This document shows positions 1 to 7,876 of a DNA stretch of 14,968 nt, one piece after another (positions within the stretch are counted from its first letter, which is position 1; every line of letters starts with the position of its first letter). The translations under genes were made by a program, and so were the position numbers. A model generated the notes under the pieces. That model was not told the origin of the DNA, ran no database searches, and saw only the letters and a list, made by a program, of their open reading frames with translations. Source of the DNA: Mariprofundus sp. (GTDB lineage: Bacteria; Pseudomonadota; Zetaproteobacteria; Mariprofundales; Mariprofundaceae); the NCBI GenBank assembly GCA_015485035.1, contig WFUI01000282.1, positions 1 to 14,968 of the forward strand, written 5' to 3'.

Positions 1-478
1 GACGCAGTACAACGGGCTCTGCTACATAGCCCCCTTTCAGCACCAGTTGCTCTGCCTCCAGCTTGCTTTTGCCATAGGGCGTATCCGGGTTGCACGGGCT
101 CTCTTCACTGAGCAACAGATCACCACCCTCACCCATGGCCTTGACACTGCTAAAAAAGACGAAGCGCCTTACCCCGGCCTGCTGTGCTGCTTCCAGCAGA
201 TTACGTGTACCTTCCGTATTGATGCTAAAATACTCATCTTCATCCTGCAGAGTGTCACTCAATGCATGGGCCTTGCCAGCAAGGTGAAAAATTGTATCTA
301 CATTATGCAGCATTCCATGTGGCAGAGAGGCCCTGATATCTCCCAATACCATCTCATTCCATGGGCCTTCTACTTCATACCGCATCAATGCTCGCACAGA
401 CATTCCACCTTCTTGCAGATGCTGGCATATAGCTCGACCAACAAATCCAGATGCACCAGTTACTAGAACCTGTGGCAT
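1..478 (-). CDS. NAD-dependent epimerase/dehydratase, N-terminal part (runs off left edge)
   Basis: About 159 codons of an extended-SDR nucleotide-sugar epimerase/dehydratase are visible; the C-terminus lies beyond base 1. The reading starts MPQVLVTGASGFVGRAI, with the Rossmann dinucleotide motif GASGFVG at residues 8-14. It continues through an IFHLAGKAHA strand and FFSSVKAMGE to the catalytic YGKSK (Tyr-xxx-Lys). I chose ATG at 478 because the Rossmann fold begins four residues later, as is usual for the family. An in-frame ATG at 505 would add nine residues and overlap the upstream remnant; neither start has a strong Shine-Dalgarno. Similar epimerases (WbpV/WbpP-like, often loosely called galE) sit at the distal end of many O-antigen clusters, just before a WbpL-type initiating transferase. 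That such a gene follows here is only inference. The substrate is unknown. Confidence 0.9.
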   Translation of the reverse strand, partial: MPQVLVTGASGFVGRAICQHLQEGGMSVRALMRYEVEGPWNEMVLGDIRASLPHGMLHNVDTIFHLAGKAHALSDTLQDEDEYFSINTEGTRNLLEAAQQAGVRRFVFFSSVKAMGEGGDLLLSEESPCNPDTPYGKSKLEAEQLVLKGGYVAEPVVLR

Positions 479-491
479 TTGATTCTGTTCT

Positions 492-611
492 TTACCGACA
501 GTCATTTTCCAGCACCAAGCAATACAGACTATAAATTTGTTCAATCACAATAGCCCCAGCAAATTCCTTTTGTGCCAATTTTCCCCTATCTGTTTGCACA
601 GCCCTGAATTT
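492..611 (-). pseudogene. Remnant of a GT4 glycosyltransferase C-terminus
   Basis: A short open stretch, bounded upstream by TAA at 612-614 and ending with TAA at 492-494, translates to about 39 residues containing AQKEFAGAIVIEQIYSLY. By eye it aligns without gaps to the C-terminus of the neighbouring GT4 gene: both show EF-x3-IV-x3-(V/I)-x3-Y-x3-LE, the typical last helix of GT-B enzymes. No catalytic part remains, so I read it as the tail of a second, deleted glycosyltransferase gene and not a functional peptide. A GTG at 599 could start a 35-residue ORF, but no clear ribosome binding site precedes it. It fills most of the 197-base gap between the GT4 gene and the epimerase. The rest of that gap (612-675) shows no terminator or other recognisable signal. 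Confidence 0.5.
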
Positions 612-675
612 TTAGTCCTAGAAAGATTAGCTGAGTATGCATACAGAGGAACCATGGCGGTCTTTGGTAAAGAGT

Positions 676-1863
676 TCAAGATCTTGCCTCTTCCAACCAC
701 TTTGCATATTCTTTAGCCACCCTTTTATTTACAATACTAGAAGAAAATTCTCGTTCACAGCGTTGACGGGCCTGAACAGCCAGCGTGGCTAACAGCTTAC
801 GATCCCGCCATAAACGCTCAAGCGCTGAGTAGAGTGACCCATCATCTCTGGCAGGTACCAGCAAGCCAGTTACACCATCATCAACAGCATCAACCAACCC
901 TGATATGTTGCTACCAACACAGGGAACACCCATGGCTGCTGCTTCAATTACGACCGTACCAAAGCCTTCCCGATAACTGGGTAGACAGAGAACATTGGTA
1001 ATCGCCAGAAAATACTCCGGCCTGGATTGATAACCAAGATAATGAACATGAGTCATTTTTTCAGCTCTGTGAATAATATTCTGGCCGCTATCATCGTCAA
1101 TTGGCCCAAGCAACAATAACTCAACATCCGGGCACTGATGCTGAAGCCTTTCAAAAGCAGCAAGGCATTCAAACAGGCCTTTGTCCCGAGTGATACGCCC
1201 GATATAGGTAATCACAAATGCATCCCCAGTAATGCCGCACTGCTTTCTCACTCTATTAATGTTTTCATCCGCCCGCAAATCAACTGAAAATCGCTGCAAA
1301 TCTACTCCAGCAAGTGAACCCCTGCCATTAACGGAAATATGCTCAGTTGGCGCAATACCTTCATCAATCAGAAACTGCCGCTGGCTAAGGCTGTCAGCAT
1401 AACAATGGGTGGATAATTTTAAGATCATCCAGTCTGAAAAACGCATAACTCTTCTAATGACCCCTTGCCGGGTAAGCCAAGCCTGTCCGGTAAACGTATG
1501 CAGGCGAATGGGAATACCAGCAATTTTTCCGGCAATTGCACATAGCAGCCCGGCCTTAGGTGTAGTCGAGTGTACAATTGTATATGCTCCATGCCGAAAT
1601 ACTGAAAACAAACGTATCAACGCCTTCAAATCCTGCCATGGTTTCGGTTTGCGGGGGATATCCATAAGAATCACCGATAAATCATCGCCAGGCGGAAGCG
1701 TTTCCAGTTCATCTCCGGGTGAAGTAATCAATGTCACCTGCATGCCCAGTGATCTCAGGAATTGTATCTGAGCAGATAACTGCGATACTATGAAATAAGG
1801 AACGGTAGATATTAGGGCAATATGTGTACCACGCAATTTATTTGTCAGCCTGTCAGTAGTCAT
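676..1863 (-). CDS. Glycosyltransferase family 4 (GT-B fold)
   Basis: A 395-residue retaining glycosyltransferase of the GT4 family, related to CapM/PglA-type enzymes, which usually make alpha linkages from a nucleotide sugar to a lipid-linked acceptor on the inner face of the cytoplasmic membrane. The N-terminal domain has IALISTVPYFIVSQL near residues 15-29 and the subfamily stretch IRLHTFTGQAWLTRQG at 119-134. The C-terminal nucleotide-sugar domain has YIGRITRDKGL at 220-230 and the E-x7-E motif (E299 and E307 in REGFGTVVIE). The length is normal. The ATG at 1863 is preceded by AGGAG with a 9-base spacer, the clearest ribosome binding site among the transferase genes. It lies 24 bases after the GT2 gene stop. 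The donor and linkage cannot be read from the sequence. Confidence 0.93.
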   Translation of the reverse strand: MTTDRLTNKLRGTHIALISTVPYFIVSQLSAQIQFLRSLGMQVTLITSPGDELETLPPGDDLSVILMDIPRKPKPWQDLKALIRLFSVFRHGAYTIVHSTTPKAGLLCAIAGKIAGIPIRLHTFTGQAWLTRQGVIRRVMRFSDWMILKLSTHCYADSLSQRQFLIDEGIAPTEHISVNGRGSLAGVDLQRFSVDLRADENINRVRKQCGITGDAFVITYIGRITRDKGLFECLAAFERLQHQCPDVELLLLGPIDDDSGQNIIHRAEKMTHVHYLGYQSRPEYFLAITNVLCLPSYREGFGTVVIEAAAMGVPCVGSNISGLVDAVDDGVTGLLVPARDDGSLYSALERLWRDRKLLATLAVQARQRCEREFSSSIVNKRVAKEYAKWLEEARS

Positions 1864-1872
1864 TAACTGTAA

Positions 1873-1877
1873 CTCCT
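1873..1877 (-). promoter_or_regulatory. Ribosome binding site of the GT4 gene
   Basis: AGGAG on the minus strand, nine bases before the ATG at 1861-1863. It supports the long start of the GT4 protein. The preceding gene ends at 1888, so this gene has its own initiation signal and does not rely on overlap coupling. Confidence 0.7.
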
Positions 1878-1887
1878 GCCATGATGA

Positions 1888-2751
1888 TTAGACATCATTT
1901 TGCCGAATTGTATAAATAACTTTTTTCCACTCGCTAATAGCAGATTCTGGAGCAAGCTTGGATCTTTGTTGAATCAAATGTGCTCGCTGTCCTATAGCTG
2001 AAAAGCCCACATCAATCAGCATTTTAAACATCTGGCTGGTGATTCCCAAGATAGCAATCTTTGCAGAACCTGAATACAACAGTGCCCGCATTAAATACCA
2101 TCTAGTTAATAATGTTTTTTTTAATCCTGTCTGATCTTCCCGATAAGCCATTAAGATTTGAGGAACATTAGCAAAGTTACTCCGATTGAATGTGCGTAAT
2201 AACAATTCCTGATCCTGTGCCTTTTTTAATTTTGCGTTGTACATTGACTTGCGAAACCAGGCAATCCTTCCCATCCATGTTGGATGCATCAACAGCAGCC
2301 CGGACCATGGATTGGCACAAATACCTTCATGCATTTCAGGATACATTCTTACGCCAAAAGAAGTTCCATTTTGGCTAAAAACCAGACAGCTGCAACCCAA
2401 CAGATCCACTCCAGGGTGTTCCTGCAGATAAACCTGTTGAATGAGCAGGCGCTGTGGATAAGCAATATCATCAGCATCCATGCGGGCAAACAGTTCACCT
2501 CTGCTCATACTGACTGCCTGATTCATTCTGGCTGCCAAACCACGATTTTCACCATCAGCAACAATTTTAATCCGGCTATCTGTAAATGCACCAGCAATAT
2601 CCATCGATTCATCTGTTGAGCCATCATCCAAAATCAGTAATTCCCAGTTTGTATAACTCTGCATGATAATAGAACGGATGGATTCTCTCAGCGTGGCAGC
2701 ACTATTGAACATAGGCATGCCAATGCTTATTAGCGGGCTACAATCAGGCAT
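1888..2751 (-). CDS. Glycosyltransferase family 2 (GT-A fold)
   Basis: A 287-residue inverting glycosyltransferase of the GT2 family. The GT-A nucleotide-binding fold opens with ISIGMPMFNSAATLRESI and continues with LLILDDGSTDES (residues 41-50) and the metal-binding acidic triad in RMDADD (D92, D94, D95). The C-terminal half carries acceptor-binding sequence that gives no specificity hint. The frame is open for 14 more codons upstream, but ATG at 2751 is the better start: it overlaps the asnB stop by eight bases (ATGCCTGA) and puts the protein start just before the first beta strand, as in other GT2 enzymes. It probably adds one residue of the repeat unit in the cytoplasm. It belongs to GT2 but is only distantly similar to the two tandem GT2 genes at 6097-7876. 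Confidence 0.92.
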   Translation of the reverse strand: MPDCSPLISIGMPMFNSAATLRESIRSIIMQSYTNWELLILDDGSTDESMDIAGAFTDSRIKIVADGENRGLAARMNQAVSMSRGELFARMDADDIAYPQRLLIQQVYLQEHPGVDLLGCSCLVFSQNGTSFGVRMYPEMHEGICANPWSGLLLMHPTWMGRIAWFRKSMYNAKLKKAQDQELLLRTFNRSNFANVPQILMAYREDQTGLKKTLLTRWYLMRALLYSGSAKIAILGITSQMFKMLIDVGFSAIGQRAHLIQQRSKLAPESAISEWKKVIYTIRQNDV

Positions 2752-4714
2752 GACTAATAATTTCAGATAAATCAGTGTGGATGGGTTGCTCAATCAACTT
2801 ATCAATATACATCCGGCACCACATTTCAAGCAGCACCAGCATAAACAGGCGATGGCTCAAGCGATGCTCACTGGCCAGTGATTGTTTGTGCCTTCCAGTT
2901 TCCCTACAATCATCCAGAAGCTGGCGAACCACCTTGTAATTGAATAATCCACGTTTCTTTACCGCATGCTCCGACAGAAGCTCTTCAGCCAGATCAAAAT
3001 ATTTTCCGGTAGCCCAGCGATGTAGAGGAATTGAGAATCCCTGCTTTTTGTGTGTAAAAATATCTTCAGGCAGAAGGTCGGCCACTGCTTTACGCAGCAA
3101 ATGCTTACCTCTTCCATCTTTCCAGTGTTTTTCTCCCGGCAGTTTGAGCGCAAATTCAACAAGTCGATGATCAAGGAACGGAACACGCACTTCCAATGAA
3201 GTTGCCATGCTCATCCTGTCCACCTTTGGCAAATAGGCATCCGGTAAAAAATAGCGGAATGAAAAGCGCTGCCCTTTACCAACCTCTTCTCCAGACTGAT
3301 TATCCAAAAAATCAGCCAGCTCGCTTCTTTCAAATACACGAGATTTCCAATTAGAGGCCAGCAATTGATCAATGTCAGCGTCACAATTTAATCTCAGCAC
3401 TTCAAATGGCATGCGTGACTTTGGGGACATGCTTACCTCAAGCGCATTGATCAGTTGGCGCAAGCGGTAACTCTGCGACAACAATGGCAGCCTTGTCGAT
3501 AGATAGCAAAGTCTCCTCACTACTTTACGCAGAAGTTTGGGAATCACATAAAGCCTGCCAATCTGCTGCAGCCAGCCATAATGTGAATACCCTGCAAAAC
3601 ATTCATCACCACCATCACCAGACAAAACAACTTTCACATAATCGCGGGCAAGCGAAGAAACGATAAAGGTTGGAATGGCGGAAGAGTCAGCAGTGGGCTG
3701 GCCATGATGAGTAATCATGCTACGCAGAAAAGATTCATTAAAACCATGGTTGTGTACAGCAAACTCATGATGATCGGTGTTGTATTGTTCAGCCACAAGG
3801 CGAGCAAAATATGACTCATCATAGCCATCTTCTTCAAAACGGATCGAAAACGTTGAGACTGGTTTTTCCGAGGCCTGCGCCATTAAAGCAACAATAGCAC
3901 TGGAGTCAATGCCACCACTTAAAAAAGCACCGACAGGCACATCCGAAAGCAAATGTTCCTGGATGGACTGCTCCAGCATCTGACGAATTCCCCTGGCAGC
4001 TGCTTCCTCGGATAGATCTGAATTTTCCGCTTCAGGTATGCTCCAGTAGATTTTGAAGGACAACACACCGTTTTCCAGGCTCATGAGCTGCCCCGGCAAA
4101 AGCTGCCTGATATCCTTGAACATGGTCAGCGGGGCAGCAACGATACCTGTAGCCAAATACTGATATAAAGCCTGCGGCTCAATATCCCGTATCACAGCCG
4201 GATGCTGCACCAGGCTTGTCAGCTCAGATGAGAAAACCAACAAATCATCGTCATGATAATAGTACAGAGGTTTAATACCCAGACGATCCCGGGCAATAAG
4301 CATTCGGGCTGCTTTGCTTTTAGGATTTTTATCCAACAGTGCAAAAGCAAACATTCCCCTCAAATAATCAACACAGTCATCAGTGGCATCTTCATACTGA
4401 TGGACAATAACTTCCGTATCACTGCGTGTGGAAAAAGTATGCCCTTTACTTTGAAGCTGATCTCTCAGTTCAGGTGAATTATATATTTCTCCATTGAATA
4501 CAATCCAGACTGTTTGATCTTCATTGCTGATAGGCTGATGGCCATGATGAAGATCTTGGATGGATAAGCGTCTTATCGCCATTGCCACATTTCCATCCAG
4601 TAAGTTCCCGCTATCATCGGGGCCACGATGAATGAGGGCATGATTCATTTTTTCTAGGATCGTCTTTGAAGCTGATTTTCCATTCAAATTAACAAAGCCA
4701 CAAATTCCGCACAT
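2744..4714 (-). CDS. asnB: Glutamine-dependent amidotransferase, asparagine synthetase family (WbpS-like)
   Basis: A 656-residue asparagine synthetase B-type enzyme. After removal of Met1 the N-terminal nucleophile is Cys2 (MCGICGFVN). The class II glutaminase domain follows, with HRGPDDSG at 29-36, FNGEIYN at 73-79 and SRSDTEV-like residues near 96-102. The synthetase domain has the ATP PP-loop SGGIDSS at 266-272 and the conserved RVPFLDHRLVEFA. All key residues look intact. In O-antigen loci, members of this family (for example WbpS of Pseudomonas) are thought to turn a uronic-acid carboxylate into a carboxamide; free asparagine synthesis is the alternative. It is about 100 residues longer than housekeeping E. 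coli AsnB, as in other polysaccharide-linked members. ATG at 4714 comes one base after the small ORF in the upstream gap and has only a weak GGGAAAAAG before it. No uronic-acid biosynthesis gene is in the window. Confidence 0.92.
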   Translation of the reverse strand: MCGICGFVNLNGKSASKTILEKMNHALIHRGPDDSGNLLDGNVAMAIRRLSIQDLHHGHQPISNEDQTVWIVFNGEIYNSPELRDQLQSKGHTFSTRSDTEVIVHQYEDATDDCVDYLRGMFAFALLDKNPKSKAARMLIARDRLGIKPLYYYHDDDLLVFSSELTSLVQHPAVIRDIEPQALYQYLATGIVAAPLTMFKDIRQLLPGQLMSLENGVLSFKIYWSIPEAENSDLSEEAAARGIRQMLEQSIQEHLLSDVPVGAFLSGGIDSSAIVALMAQASEKPVSTFSIRFEEDGYDESYFARLVAEQYNTDHHEFAVHNHGFNESFLRSMITHHGQPTADSSAIPTFIVSSLARDYVKVVLSGDGGDECFAGYSHYGWLQQIGRLYVIPKLLRKVVRRLCYLSTRLPLLSQSYRLRQLINALEVSMSPKSRMPFEVLRLNCDADIDQLLASNWKSRVFERSELADFLDNQSGEEVGKGQRFSFRYFLPDAYLPKVDRMSMATSLEVRVPFLDHRLVEFALKLPGEKHWKDGRGKHLLRKAVADLLPEDIFTHKKQGFSIPLHRWATGKYFDLAEELLSEHAVKKRGLFNYKVVRQLLDDCRETGRHKQSLASEHRLSHRLFMLVLLEMWCRMYIDKLIEQPIHTDLSEIISHA

Positions 4715-4715
4715 G

Positions 4716-4853
4716 TTAACTTTTTCCCATGCGATGAGATAGGCTGTACATCAGAAACTGAGCCCTGCCTCTAACCGCAAACAGATGAAACTCAGCGCCC
4801 CCATTCCCGTTTGGCAAAAACACATTCATAAATTTCTCTGCATCAGCATACAT
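4716..4853 (-). other. Unrecognised 45-codon ORF or gene remnant in the CgeB-asnB gap
   Basis: The 149-base gap between the CgeB-type gene and asnB is filled almost exactly by an ORF that starts with ATG at 4853 (10 bases after the upstream stop) and ends with TAA one base before the asnB ATG. The product begins MYADAEKFMNVFLPNGN and includes RGRAQFLMYSLSHRMGKS. It is mixed hydrophobic and basic, has no signal peptide or domain I recognise, and has no convincing Shine-Dalgarno. The frame stays open upstream into the CgeB gene, so it could be the tail of a lost gene. It could also be a real small protein or chance. I do not assign a function. Confidence 0.3.
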
Positions 4854-4863
4854 TGCTAACAGC

Positions 4864-6084
4864 TTAGCCCTGCTTATAAAAAAGACGGCCAGGCCAGCCC
4901 ATTGCAGAATAGGTCTTCTTGCCCAGAAAGCGCCAACTGAACTCAAACAGAAATCGTCTAGCCGCCCTTGATCCTCTCTGTTTACCCCAGATCAGCATGC
5001 ATGGCAACAGCAGCAAGAACTTGAGTAGATATAACCGTAGATGAGGGCGATGTGATTTTGCAACCCTTTCAAATAGGTCAAAATCAATTTTATGTATTGC
5101 AGAAATACGCATTTTCCTGCGCTCAAGTGCCTTCTCAATTAGCGGAGCAAAACGCACTTCATAACTATGCTCGGCCTTTGTTCGGGCAAAGCCTGCCTGC
5201 GCAATAGCATTACGCTTACCAGGATGGGACAGCAAATATTCAATCTTTTCAACCAGATCATCAATATCCTTAAATACAACAATCTCTTCACCCAGCGTAT
5301 AATAATCTTCTAGATGATCAGCGCATTCAGTAGCTAGCAACCCACCTGCCCCAGGCACCTCAAACACCCTTGCTTTGATCTGCCTGCTACGCACAGGCTT
5401 ACCATTATCAATAACAATACCCGAATCACCAAAGTTCAAACTGATCTGCGATTCACGCATGATGCGAGTAATATCTTCAGTCGCCACCGGTCCATTTGGC
5501 CAGCCAAAACCAAATACCTCAACATTGATACCTCGTCTCTTCAGGTCATTCACCCACTGTTGTCGATTGCCGTATGTAGAGCCGATAAAGCTGACTTGAT
5601 AACGGCAGTCTTCTTCGTCCAGTGGCGATGCCATGCGAGAAGAGTCTGCTGCCCACTGACTAAGCATAAAATTATTGAGGCCATCTTTTTTTGCCTTTTC
5701 AATGGCAGAGGGGTAGGTAGTGGCATAAAGATCAAATGCCGGAGCCATAAAGCGGGAAAACTGTTCATACTTCCATGAATCATCTGTTGCCCAATGAATC
5801 AGCGCAGCATTGCTACCATCATGAATCAATTGCAGAGTCTCTAGCCATATCTCATATGTCATAAGGACACAGAAGATGATGTCTGGCTTTACCCGCTCAA
5901 CTGTTAGCAATAGTTGCCGGTTCAGGTCAACAAAATCCTTGTAGTGGGATTTATTCAGGCTTTCAAAAAACAGAACTTCATGGCCAAGCCTCTTCATTGC
6001 TGGAATGAAATTAGTGTATTCGTAACCCTGGCCACGCTCAGGGTCACCATAATTGTGTTGGCCGAATACGCAGAGAATTTTCAC
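4864..6084 (-). CDS. CgeB-family glycosyltransferase (GT-B, Glyco_trans_1_2 type)
   Basis: A 406-residue protein of the CgeB/DUF3880-like glycosyltransferase group. The N-terminus, MKILCVFGQHNYGDPERGQGY, is followed by a first domain (about 1-150) typical of the family. The C-terminal domain has FIGSTYGNRQQWV (167-179), ISLNFGD (214-220), KARVFEVPGAGGLLATE (237-253) and a closing helical segment. A hydrophobic stretch at about 350-368 with basic flanks may tether it to the membrane. The chain ends in TYSAMGWPGRLFYKQG, which looks like a natural C-terminus. The start is GTG at 6084, preceded by AAAGGG about nine bases upstream and 12 bases after the previous stop. It probably transfers a sugar during repeat-unit assembly; CgeB-type proteins are poorly characterised, so the donor is unknown. 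Confidence 0.85.
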   Translation of the reverse strand: MKILCVFGQHNYGDPERGQGYEYTNFIPAMKRLGHEVLFFESLNKSHYKDFVDLNRQLLLTVERVKPDIIFCVLMTYEIWLETLQLIHDGSNAALIHWATDDSWKYEQFSRFMAPAFDLYATTYPSAIEKAKKDGLNNFMLSQWAADSSRMASPLDEEDCRYQVSFIGSTYGNRQQWVNDLKRRGINVEVFGFGWPNGPVATEDITRIMRESQISLNFGDSGIVIDNGKPVRSRQIKARVFEVPGAGGLLATECADHLEDYYTLGEEIVVFKDIDDLVEKIEYLLSHPGKRNAIAQAGFARTKAEHSYEVRFAPLIEKALERRKMRISAIHKIDFDLFERVAKSHRPHLRLYLLKFLLLLPCMLIWGKQRGSRAARRFLFEFSWRFLGKKTYSAMGWPGRLFYKQG

Positions 6085-6096
6085 TCAGAAAACCCT

Positions 6097-6939
6097 TTAT
6101 TTAACCCTGGCCAAACGGTACACATTAAGCAGCAATGACTTGAAGTACTTCACAGGTATAAGCAGAGCCAAAAGAAACTTGTCAAGCACACTGGATGCAA
6201 CACATGAATAGACACTGAAATATCTGAGCCGGTTAAACATCAAGAGGCTGTTTTTGATACGCCAAATAAACGAAGCCGGAGGAAGCGCACCATCTTCCGT
6301 TCGTTTATATATCAGCACAGACTCATCACATACGATTTTACCACGCTGCAGGCAGTCAAAAACAAAAAGCATATCCACACCAAAATAGCATCCATTATAT
6401 TCTTCTCGCATGCCATTATTCTTTATTGCTTTAGTATGATACATCCCATAGATAATATTTGCTTTTCCATTATAATCTTCGGCCAAATAGTACTTTATCA
6501 TTCTTAATGATTTTGACCCATGAAAACCAAAAGACTTATACGTTCTAACTAATTTTCCATTACTATCAATATTATTAACATGGCCAAATGAAATGGCTAC
6601 GGACTTATTCAGGTTATTGAATAGGACTTTGATCCAATCCTCATCCCATAAATCATCACCAGCTGCCCATATAAAACAATCAGCTCGCGCTTTATCTAAA
6701 ACATAATTAAAATTAGCTATAGGGCCAATATTTTCTGATTGTCGAATATATCTGATTCGATTATCTTGATCTCGGAATTCAGAAATAATTGCTTCTGTAT
6801 CATCAACAGAAGCATTATCAGAAATAATCAATTCAAAATCAGTAAAACTTTGCACCAGAATGGATTGTAGTGCCTGCTGAAGAAAAACGCCTCCATTATA
6901 TACCGGCATACCGATGCTGACTTTGGGTCTACTCATCAT
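6097..6939 (-). CDS. Glycosyltransferase family 2, second of a tandem pair
   Basis: A 280-residue GT2 glycosyltransferase. It shows KVSIGMPVYNGG at 6-16, FELIISDNAS at 35-44, IRYIRQ near 62-67 and the acidic metal-site region WAAGDDLWDED at 91-101. It is clearly a paralogue of the upstream gene: by hand alignment about 58 of 92 residues match in the first domain, while the second halves differ. The C-terminus ends in a hydrophobic, basic segment (FLLALLIPVKYF), suggesting membrane association. The ATG at 6939 lies inside the end of the preceding gene (11-base overlap, ATGATGAGTAG); the second ATG at 6936 is equally possible. Sampled lines inside it run at 27-38% G+C, among the lowest in the window, which suggests a separate origin. 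Acceptor and donor are unknown. Confidence 0.92.
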   Translation of the reverse strand: MMSRPKVSIGMPVYNGGVFLQQALQSILVQSFTDFELIISDNASVDDTEAIISEFRDQDNRIRYIRQSENIGPIANFNYVLDKARADCFIWAAGDDLWDEDWIKVLFNNLNKSVAISFGHVNNIDSNGKLVRTYKSFGFHGSKSLRMIKYYLAEDYNGKANIIYGMYHTKAIKNNGMREEYNGCYFGVDMLFVFDCLQRGKIVCDESVLIYKRTEDGALPPASFIWRIKNSLLMFNRLRYFSVYSCVASSVLDKFLLALLIPVKYFKSLLLNVYRLARVK

Positions 6940-7876
6940 TCAGCCTTGTATAACTTGCAATGTTTTTCTTTTTATAATGTAACAAACATAAGATGAAATG
7001 ACCCAGTAAGCCGCTTAATGATTGTAGTTGAAGTTTCATCCGAGCTGACAGTGGCACATTCAACATATCTATAGCTCGATAAACATCAATCAGGGTTAAA
7101 ACATGGTATTTCAGTCCATAGAAAATGCCTGAGACAAAATGCCTGATGCCGCCGAATGGTAGCCACCCTCCCACTATTTCCCATCGAGCCTGAGTATATG
7201 TTGGAGGCGTTGTCTCTTTATAAAAAAGAACTTCAGGGATAATTTTCCAGCTCCCCTGAAACGCAACAGGGATAAACAGGGGAAGTTCATTCAGTGAAAT
7301 TCTGGGCGTTGCGGATAAAATTGAAATCCCATCCAGAAAAAGGCTCCTCCTTTTATAAAGCGAATAGAACAGATTTCCATATGCATGGCTCAGCATGTAT
7401 GACACTCGCTCCACGCCAGATTCAAGCAAGGCATCATAAAAAACCGCTCCTTCACGAAAGAAAGACTTTTCAATCATACCAACCGTGTATTGTGCCTCGC
7501 ATCCAATAGCGACAGTACTTTGCTTGGATTTTTCAAACTCCTTCATCATCATGTCCAGGAATCTGCTGTCCCACATATCATCATGCGCCGCCCACATGAA
7601 ATATTCGCCTTTGGCTTGATTCAATACAAAATCAAAATTCCTGATTGGCCCCAAGTTTTTATTTTGCCTGATATATCGAATCCGAGGATCTGTTCTTTCA
7701 TACTCTTCGCATATTTCTTTTGTATCGTCCGTTGAAGCATTATCAGAAATAATCAGTTCAAAATCCCTAAATGTCTGCGCCAATAATGAATCCAGTGCCC
7801 TTTGAACATAGCGACCACCATTATACACAGGCATACCAATGCTTGCTTTCACTACAGACTGCTTATGTTCGGTCAC
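6929..7876 (-). CDS. Glycosyltransferase family 2, first of a tandem pair
   Basis: A 315-residue GT2 glycosyltransferase. KASIGMPVYNGGRYVQRAL at 10-28 opens the GT-A fold, followed by FELIISDNASTDDT (39-52), RIRYIRQNKNLGPIRNF (65-81) and the metal-site region WAAHDDMWD (95-103). It starts with GTG at 7876 in a GTGA overlap with the flippase stop, so translation is probably coupled to wzx. It overlaps the next GT2 gene by 11 bases. It is longer than its paralogue, and its C-terminal half is unrelated in detail, which points to a different acceptor. A hydrophobic stretch near the end (LLGHFILCLLHYKKK) may sit at the membrane. It most likely adds one sugar of the repeat unit in the cytoplasm. 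Confidence 0.92.
   Translation of the reverse strand: MTEHKQSVVKASIGMPVYNGGRYVQRALDSLLAQTFRDFELIISDNASTDDTKEICEEYERTDPRIRYIRQNKNLGPIRNFDFVLNQAKGEYFMWAAHDDMWDSRFLDMMMKEFEKSKQSTVAIGCEAQYTVGMIEKSFFREGAVFYDALLESGVERVSYMLSHAYGNLFYSLYKRRSLFLDGISILSATPRISLNELPLFIPVAFQGSWKIIPEVLFYKETTPPTYTQARWEIVGGWLPFGGIRHFVSGIFYGLKYHVLTLIDVYRAIDMLNVPLSARMKLQLQSLSGLLGHFILCLLHYKKKNIASYTRLNDE

Noticed and set aside
47..466. A 139-codon plus-strand open frame at the left edge
   Set aside because: It is the antisense shadow of the epimerase N-terminus, which has clear Rossmann and YxxxK motifs on the minus strand.
1881..1898. Small inverted repeat ATGATG-ATTAGA-CATCAT spanning the stop codon of the GT2 gene before the GT4 gene
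   Set aside because: The stem is only 6 bp and AT-rich, with no T-tract in either direction, so neither a terminator nor a regulatory hairpin can be supported.
4716..4946. Longer 76-codon minus-strand frame overlapping the end of the CgeB-type gene
   Set aside because: Its first part is an out-of-frame reading of the CgeB C-terminus; only the part after 4853 lies outside a known gene, and that is reported separately with low confidence.
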